The translations under genes and the position numbers were made by a program. From NCBI RefSeq assembly GCF_000237925.1, contig NC_031496.1, forward strand, positions 8,843,711 to 8,907,710: a stretch of DNA of 64,000 bases, read 5' to 3'. This document shows, one piece after another, positions 58,343 through 64,000 of the stretch (the stretch's first letter is position 1; each line of letters opens with the position of its first letter). Origin of the DNA: Schistosoma mansoni (lineage: Eukaryota > Platyhelminthes > Trematoda > Strigeidida > Schistosomatidae). The notes beneath the pieces are model-generated. The model did no database searches. It saw nothing but the letters and a program-made list of their open reading frames with translations, and had not been told where the DNA came from.

Positions 58343-61300
58343 ATGATTTCAAAAAGCAAGAATTTCAAACGAAAATCAAATCATATTCAATTAACTGAAA
58401 AAGAAATCAACGATTTCATCGCACACAGTGATGATGAAGAGACTGATGGTAGTGAAAGTGATTGGGATGATATGGGTGAAACTGATTTGTCAACTATTCT
58501 TTCAAGTTCAACGACTAATACAAAGGATAATACTGTTAGCAAGTTATCCAATGAGATAGCTACATCATCTAATCACAAAATAACTTGTAATATTACCAAA
58601 GGTAGGTTTATTTTATTTATTTATTTAAACTAATATTTGAATAATACATGCATACGGGGAATTCTACCTGGTTAAATAATACATGATGGAAATAAAGCTA
58701 TTTTATTATATCAAATTGATTGTATTGGTCTGCCGAATTTTTATGCTCCAGTTGTATACAATAAAGACTAATATTGGATAGTGATGGAACCATTTACCTG
58801 TTGGTTAAACGTTACACTTTCAAACAGTAGATGATATGTACGAGTCCCACTTTACTTAATAAAGTTTGAACGGCTGAATTCTGTCTTTACGTTTCAAATA
58901 ATAAATTTACTTTATAGCATAATATATATAATGAGTTGGATTATCATGGTTACTATTATTATTATTATTACTACTACTACGTTAAATCCATAGTTTATTT
59001 TGTAAACTGTTAATTGTTTTCGTTTGACTGTACTGATTAACTTGTCGTGACAACGTCTGTTTACTTGATTCATGTTGTATTTTGTCCTTTAAGAAAACAA
59101 TGCTTATAAAGATAAAGTGGATCCATTTTTAAATAATCAGTCGTGCATTAAAGAATTGTATCATTCTATAATTTATCAAGTGAAGATGGGCTATAGAGTT
59201 AATTTCGTTGTCACGGTTTAACATTGAATAATAATTCAGTGTGTATATACTTCAGTACAGTTAAGAGCATATCATCAAAGTTATGTAGCAGAAGGATAGA
59301 ACTATTATCTGATTTTTTGGTAAGACATGTTTTTCACATGTGTATTAGTTTCTTGTATTTAACGTGGTTATTAAGAAAAATATTTTAATGAAGTAGATTT
59401 TTTTTACCTGTTACTCGAATCTAACTATATATCATTTCTAGCCACTATATATTTGAAATTGTTTATTCAAGTTAAGTTATGTGGTACTTTCCGATTGTTC
59501 TCTAAAAAAGCACCATGCTTTATGGTGTAAGAGTAGGTTGGAAGAAAGCCAGGGGCGGCCAGACCAAAACATGGCATAAATCCATGAAGTCACTGACAAT
59601 TTGAGTGAGCCATGCTATTAGGTGTAGACTACCTGGTTGGGATTTGCGAGATGATAGCAATCGATGGTTAGAGACCTTGAATGACATGGCTCAAAATCGT
59701 TTGCAATGGCGAAGGTGCATCCACTCTTTGTGTTCTCCCAGATTCTAATCTTCTGAATTCTTCATGTCTCTATCTTTTTTCTCTTTCCAAATTTATTTTA
59801 TTGGATTATACTCCTTCAATAACATCTTCAAACCATAATCTTTCACATAATGCTTATACTCTTACTACTTCTACCACTATGGGATTTGAATCGACAACTG
59901 CATCTCTGTGCTAATTTGGTATGGCAACTCGAACTGATGTACGTACGTACGAAGTTCTACGTTGTGAATGACTGTCTTGACACATAAGAATTTTCGAATA
60001 TCAACTTCAGATTTAGTCTGTTACTGATGTAGTTTGTTTTATATGCTTTTACAAATCTGCACTTAAATTAGATATTGGTGTCAACGAGTTGTTTGGCTCG
60101 GTACCTTCCAATGTGTTATTGAATGAAAAAGAAATCAATCCAAATATGCATGAACTGTTCGGTGAGGCTAATTTAAGTGACGATAGTAGTGATGATTATG
60201 ATATTAATCAATTTCACGGGATCGAAGACGGTTAGTTATTTTGCAAATTTTAATGTATAGAATTATTATTGTCTGCAAAAATTGTGGTTTTTGATGTAAA
60301 ATGATATTTATTAGGAAGTCACCAGCTGCCTAACTATGTTAACACTACCCTCCTCTCGTCAATATATAGCATCAGCTTAAAAATTTTGTGCCCGTACATT
60401 TTGAAAGTAGCTCGTTGTTTACTAGCTCCCGGGTCGATTAACAACTAGTGAAGTGGTGACCTAGTGGTTAGGACGTTTGAATTCTGGCAGCTACTTCCGA
60501 GGACCGGACTCCGCTTCAACTTCTTCCGTTTAGGCAACTGAGTAGTATCATTAACCCTTATACCTACTGTGTTTCATACTCAGTTAACCTGATAAATGAG
60601 TTCACAGAACTTTAAAAAGGTTGCTGGAAATAGCTTAACTGTATCAAGAAGCCAATTCGTGAAGACTGTTCAATTGAGATATGACTTATATAGTTTTGGT
60701 ACTGTGTAAACATGTTTCACTGCACAACCATGCCGTAAACGAATGGACCTGAATGACCAATAATCTATCTTCCTATTTAACTATTTTTATAATGCCTTCA
60801 GCCATTAGTAAACATTATGACCAATAGCTCAATCGAAGAGTCAGTTTTCATTATTTTATATTATTATTATTAGCTCTATTCAATATTATATTTTTAGTAC
60901 AATATAGAATTCTCAGCACAAAATATTTCAACAAGTCCCTGTTTCTTACTTCTTGGTCGATTATGACGGTAAATATTGAGTGATCACCAGTTAGAAGTTA
61001 GCAATCCAATAAATTAACATCTAAATAATGTACATTTCGCTGTATATTACCAGCAACCACGATATCTCTGATTGGGCCTTCTGTAACTTGTACAACGAAA
61101 GGTTGTACAATTTTCAGAAACGCACCTGAATAGGTTATGCCATTAATAGCCATAATTAATGTATTAAAACAAACAAAATTAGATAAGTTGTGGAAATATC
61201 TAGATAGCAGGAACAGGTAGCCCAGATGTTTTCTTAACCTCATAGTAGTACACTCTCCTTAACTTTCGTATCATAACTAGCGTTCTTTTAGCATGAAAAA

Positions 61301-63496
61301 TTGATAAAAACTTACTAAAATTAACACAAATTTATGACGTTTATGGTCTACCAGCAACTATTTGGGCAAGGGGATCACAACAGTACGCTTCTGCGGTTAC
61401 TTTTAATCCTATCAACTGCCCACTTTTAAAATACTAAAATGGTAATATACATCATTTTCAAAAGTTAGTTCATTTTGTGATAAATCATATCTGCTTATTA
61501 TTCTATACATTTATTTCAGTCTTCTTTTATTGCATAAATAGATGAAAATGATCGTGAACTTACAGAAAATGGAGCTAGTATCCAGAAAAGTTTATCAGTT
61601 ATACAACATTTAGAAAAAGATAAATTAATTGAACGTCATGTTAATAACATAATTCAACTAAATGAAGAGGTAACAAAAAGGAATTCTGCATCATCGTCTA
61701 CTTTCAATGAAAGTAATAATAAAAATAATAATTCAGTTAGTATTGCTTTGGCAGCCTGCGCCTCACGACGTCAAAAAGCAAGTGAGTTTCAAATGACAAT
61801 ATTTACTTCTTGTTGAATTTCTAATTACGTTTTGTTTTCTAGTGTTTAATACATAAGATCATGTTTTTCATGAAGCTTGTCTTGTAAAAATAACTAAATT
61901 GCACACACCAATCATTTAGTAGATAGTGAACATAAAATGAAAATTTGTTTACCTTTCAAAATTTTTCTATTACACACTTTTGAATCTGTTTAGTTTATTA
62001 CATAATCATGATACTTATTGTAAAACTTGTTAACTTATTCATTTAGCATATTTTTGTTTGTTTTTATAGTCTCTGCACTGAACAAATCTTCATTCACTCC
62101 TAACCTTGTCGTTTCAGCTAAATCCACTGCTATAACACCTGTTTCAAATAGTAACAATCAATCAACTTCAGTTGATAAAGATTGTTGGCTTGCGATCCCT
62201 ACAAAACTTAGAGTTTAGTAAGTTTTATTGATTATTTTTTGCTTCTTTTCCGCTAACTGCATTAAGTAATGGTTGTCAATGCTAGGTAAATATATCAGTT
62301 TTTGCTAATAGTCACGAATATCTCTTAATTTATTTGAGCTTGAAACTATTAGTCATTAGAACTGATTTTCAGTGCTTTTCACACTATTTATTTATTTGAA
62401 CACATAAACATTAATCCAATACAAGGGGGCGCCAGATCCATATGCACCATACAAATCTCATTTGATTTGTGTGAAGGCTGTGATGCTGCACGGGTGCCCA
62501 GACCGAAGCAGGTGGAGGCCATACCTGGAGCATTTGACCTAAAGGTCTGATCCACAAGGCAGGGGAACATCGTGAGGAGATGCAGTCCCATGGTAACCGG
62601 TGACCAACGATTGATTCATACGCCATTTGTTCCCTCAGGATACTGGAGCCAGCCCATGTGCACCATTGGTTTGGAATGAGGGTTTTCCAACTCCCCTAGG
62701 TGGACTTTCCGTGTCCACCAACCCGGTTAGAGCTCCGGACATTCGCTTTTCGTCCTCTCAATTTCGTAAACAACACCCATAGTGCGAGAAGGCAGTGAGT
62801 AGGACTTCCCTGACAGAGGCTGTATACGCGTGGTCGTGTGAGAGCATTTCGAGAGAAAGTTTGGACTCTTCCCACTCTCAGCCGAACCAGGGCATTTGGG
62901 GACAAAACTTCCTGTAAATTCATATTGCAAGAGTCAGTGGGTATGCATTATTTTGGGTGTGATCCAAAAGAATGTTTTTCACGATATCATCTATGCTTAG
63001 TAGTTTTTTAAATAACTAGTTAGGAACATTGATTTATTTGCTGATGATTGCACAATTGATAACCTGTTAATTATGGTGATGAAATGTGTTTCGAATACTC
63101 ATTGACTATGCGCTTCACTGTATGTAATCTCATTCCAGTCGGCCACGAATTTCCTCTGAACTATGGTCCAGTAGAACTTCTGATCGTGAGGTTCTCACTC
63201 TACCTCAATATATTCAACGTCATCGTAACCACCAATTTGTCAATAACGCTAAAAAGTCTTTTACCAGTGAAGCCGTTGTGGTTGGTGTCATTGGATCCAA
63301 ATTGCCTCCACGTCGCTCTCGTAATGACCGCATCTATTCTGTCTGGTGTCTAAGTGACCTGGAAAATATTGGTCCTGGATCTTCATCAGGGTGTTTGAAA
63401 CTGTTTTTGTTTGGTAACTGCCATGAGAAATTGTGGAAAGAGCCTGAAGGTAGTGTGGTTGCTATTCTAAATCCTCGCTCACTTAGCTCTGGGGAA
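58343..63496 (+). CDS. MCM10: MCM10 replication initiation factor (3' partial)
   Basis: Exons 58343-58601, 60072-60230, 61542-61781, 62070-62217 and 63139-63496 join with consistent phases to 388 residues and continue past the window edge. The N-terminus is acidic and low in complexity (SDDEETDGSESDWDD), with two short NELFG / HELFG motifs around residues 90 and 117. A likely coiled coil follows (IQKSLSVIQHLEKDKLIERH). The last exon gives YRPRISSELW, like the conserved RRPRVSS segment, then the OB-fold start: VVVGVIGSKLPP, RIYSVWCLSDLENI, LKLFLFGNCHEKLWKEPEGS, VVAILNP. MCM10 binds single-stranded DNA, Pol alpha and CMG helicase in origin firing and fork progression. The zinc finger should lie just downstream. 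An out-of-frame ATG at 58336 overlaps the start. The identity rests mainly on the OB-fold exon; the first exon's start is less certain. Confidence 0.9.
58952..58980. repeat. short ATT/ACT trinucleotide run
   Basis: ACTATTATTATTATTATTA followed by CTACTACTAC, in MCM10 intron 1. Confidence 0.85.
59512..59977 (+). mobile_element. RTE-type LINE 3' end, copy 2
   Basis: Nearly the same sequence as the last 470 bp of the copy at 55783, from ATGCTTTATGGTGTAAGAGT through ACGTACGTACGAAGTTCTAC, but truncated further at its 5' end. It sits in MCM10 intron 1 in the sense direction. The 77-codon frame at 59681-59914 is in its 3' UTR and is not a gene. Confidence 0.88.
60455..60550 (+). repeat. tRNA-like SINE fragment
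   Basis: GTGACCTAGTGGTTAGGACG resembles a tRNA A-box region, and a degenerate B box (GGACCGGACTCCG) follows about 45 nt later. Boundaries are not clear. It is in MCM10 intron 2. Confidence 0.45.
60551..61541. other. MCM10 intron 2, remaining part
   Basis: AT-rich intron with nothing further recognised. The minus frame at 60998-61243 is unsupported. Confidence 0.4.
62385..62908 (-). repeat. family B retroposon, copy 6
   Basis: Inverted copy in MCM10 intron 4, with the tail ATTTATTTATTTGAACACA at the left and the head (complement of CCCCAAATGCCCTGG) at the right. It is complete in length. Minus-strand frames of 67-75 codons across it are repeat shadows. Confidence 0.85.
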
Positions 63497-63539
63497 GTAA
63501 GTGCTTATTCTAGGTGAATAGTTTTTTTAAGAACAGTAT

Positions 63540-63700
63540 CTTTTAATTATTATTCCAGTCCGGTCGATAAACAGGATTGGTTGTTGGAGATTTTGGATGA
63601 TATGACTCGGAATCAACCACAATTGGATAGATGCTTTTGTTTTCTGTCGTCTTCTCGATCTTAATTCCCAGTATTCCCTTATAAATACCTTCGCGTTGTA
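63540..63700 (+). mobile_element. possible old RTE-type LINE C-terminal scrap
   Basis: The reading VDKQDWLLEILDDMTRNQPQ-LDRCFCFL resembles the SNRWLETLNDMAQNRLQWRRC end of the LINEs at 55783 and 59512. The match is short and diverged. Confidence 0.35.
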
Positions 63701-64000
63701 TTTTTGTACGATATTCTTAATGTTCATGTTAGCGGGATATAGATTCGATTAAAGCGTGTTCCGCGCAGGATCGTGTTGGGGGCACACTGATCGACTATTT
63801 CTTAATCAATCACCAGATAGTTTATAAAAACCTTTCTGTTTTTCTTAAAGTAACATCCTACCATTTTTGAATTATTGTAATTCCGTGAGTTAGTGTTTCT
63901 TGATGATGATATTTTTGTTTACTAAGTAGATACATTTATTTCCCTTTCCACAAACACTCTATATGTTTGTTATGACATCCACTGAAAGCATTGTAAACAT

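Noticed and set aside
1-64000. CRISPR arrays, bacterial operons or prophage
   Set aside because: The window is eukaryotic, with spliced genes and LINE/SINE/LTR content; no regularly spaced repeat arrays were seen.

Overview
The window looks like nuclear DNA of a blood fluke (genus Schistosoma, most likely the African S. mansoni / S. haematobium side). It is AT-rich. Small exons sit in long introns packed with retroelements. One repeat matches the schistosome Sm-alpha SINE, including its hammerhead ribozyme. The species call is inference from remembered repeat families; no database was searched.

Four host genes can be read, all on the + strand. (1) 4412-19533: the 3' part of a secreted astacin zinc metalloprotease followed by seven ShKT cysteine domains; its 5' exons are not recognised here. 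(2) 28256-34719: a complete six-exon YKT6 R-SNARE of 198 residues ending in a CCVIL prenylation/palmitoylation tail. (3) 47436-53468: the PSP domain and C-terminal half of a ZCCHC8-like NEXT-complex subunit; 5' exons are not found. (4) 58343-63496: the first five exons of MCM10, through the start of its OB-fold, running off the right edge. The genes are functionally unrelated (extracellular protease, membrane fusion, RNA surveillance, replication initiation) and give no sign of an operon.

The rest is mostly transposon sediment. From 0-20 kb: a truncated Penelope-like element with inverted arms, several copies of a foldback tRNA-like repeat with hammerhead cores in its arms (family A), a second tRNA-like SINE with a decayed hammerhead, 0.5-kb TAAA-tailed retroposons (family B) and an RTE-type LINE end. 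From 20-27 kb: CR1/SR1-like LINE pieces, a gag-bearing LTR fossil with a nested solo LTR, and a repeat (family C) inserted in a LINE. From 33-47 kb: an Sm-alpha SINE with a complete hammerhead inside a YKT6 intron, a 200-N assembly gap inside a large inverted repeat, and a decayed CR1-like LINE of about 4 kb with further LINE ends. From 49-64 kb: four more family B copies and two copies of one RTE-type LINE 3' end.

The most notable theme is self-cleaving RNA. At least three distinct tRNA-like retroposon families here carry hammerhead cores. One of them (family A) is built as a foldback with cores facing opposite ways, and one copy sits in the arm of a Penelope-like element between perfect 12-bp target duplications.
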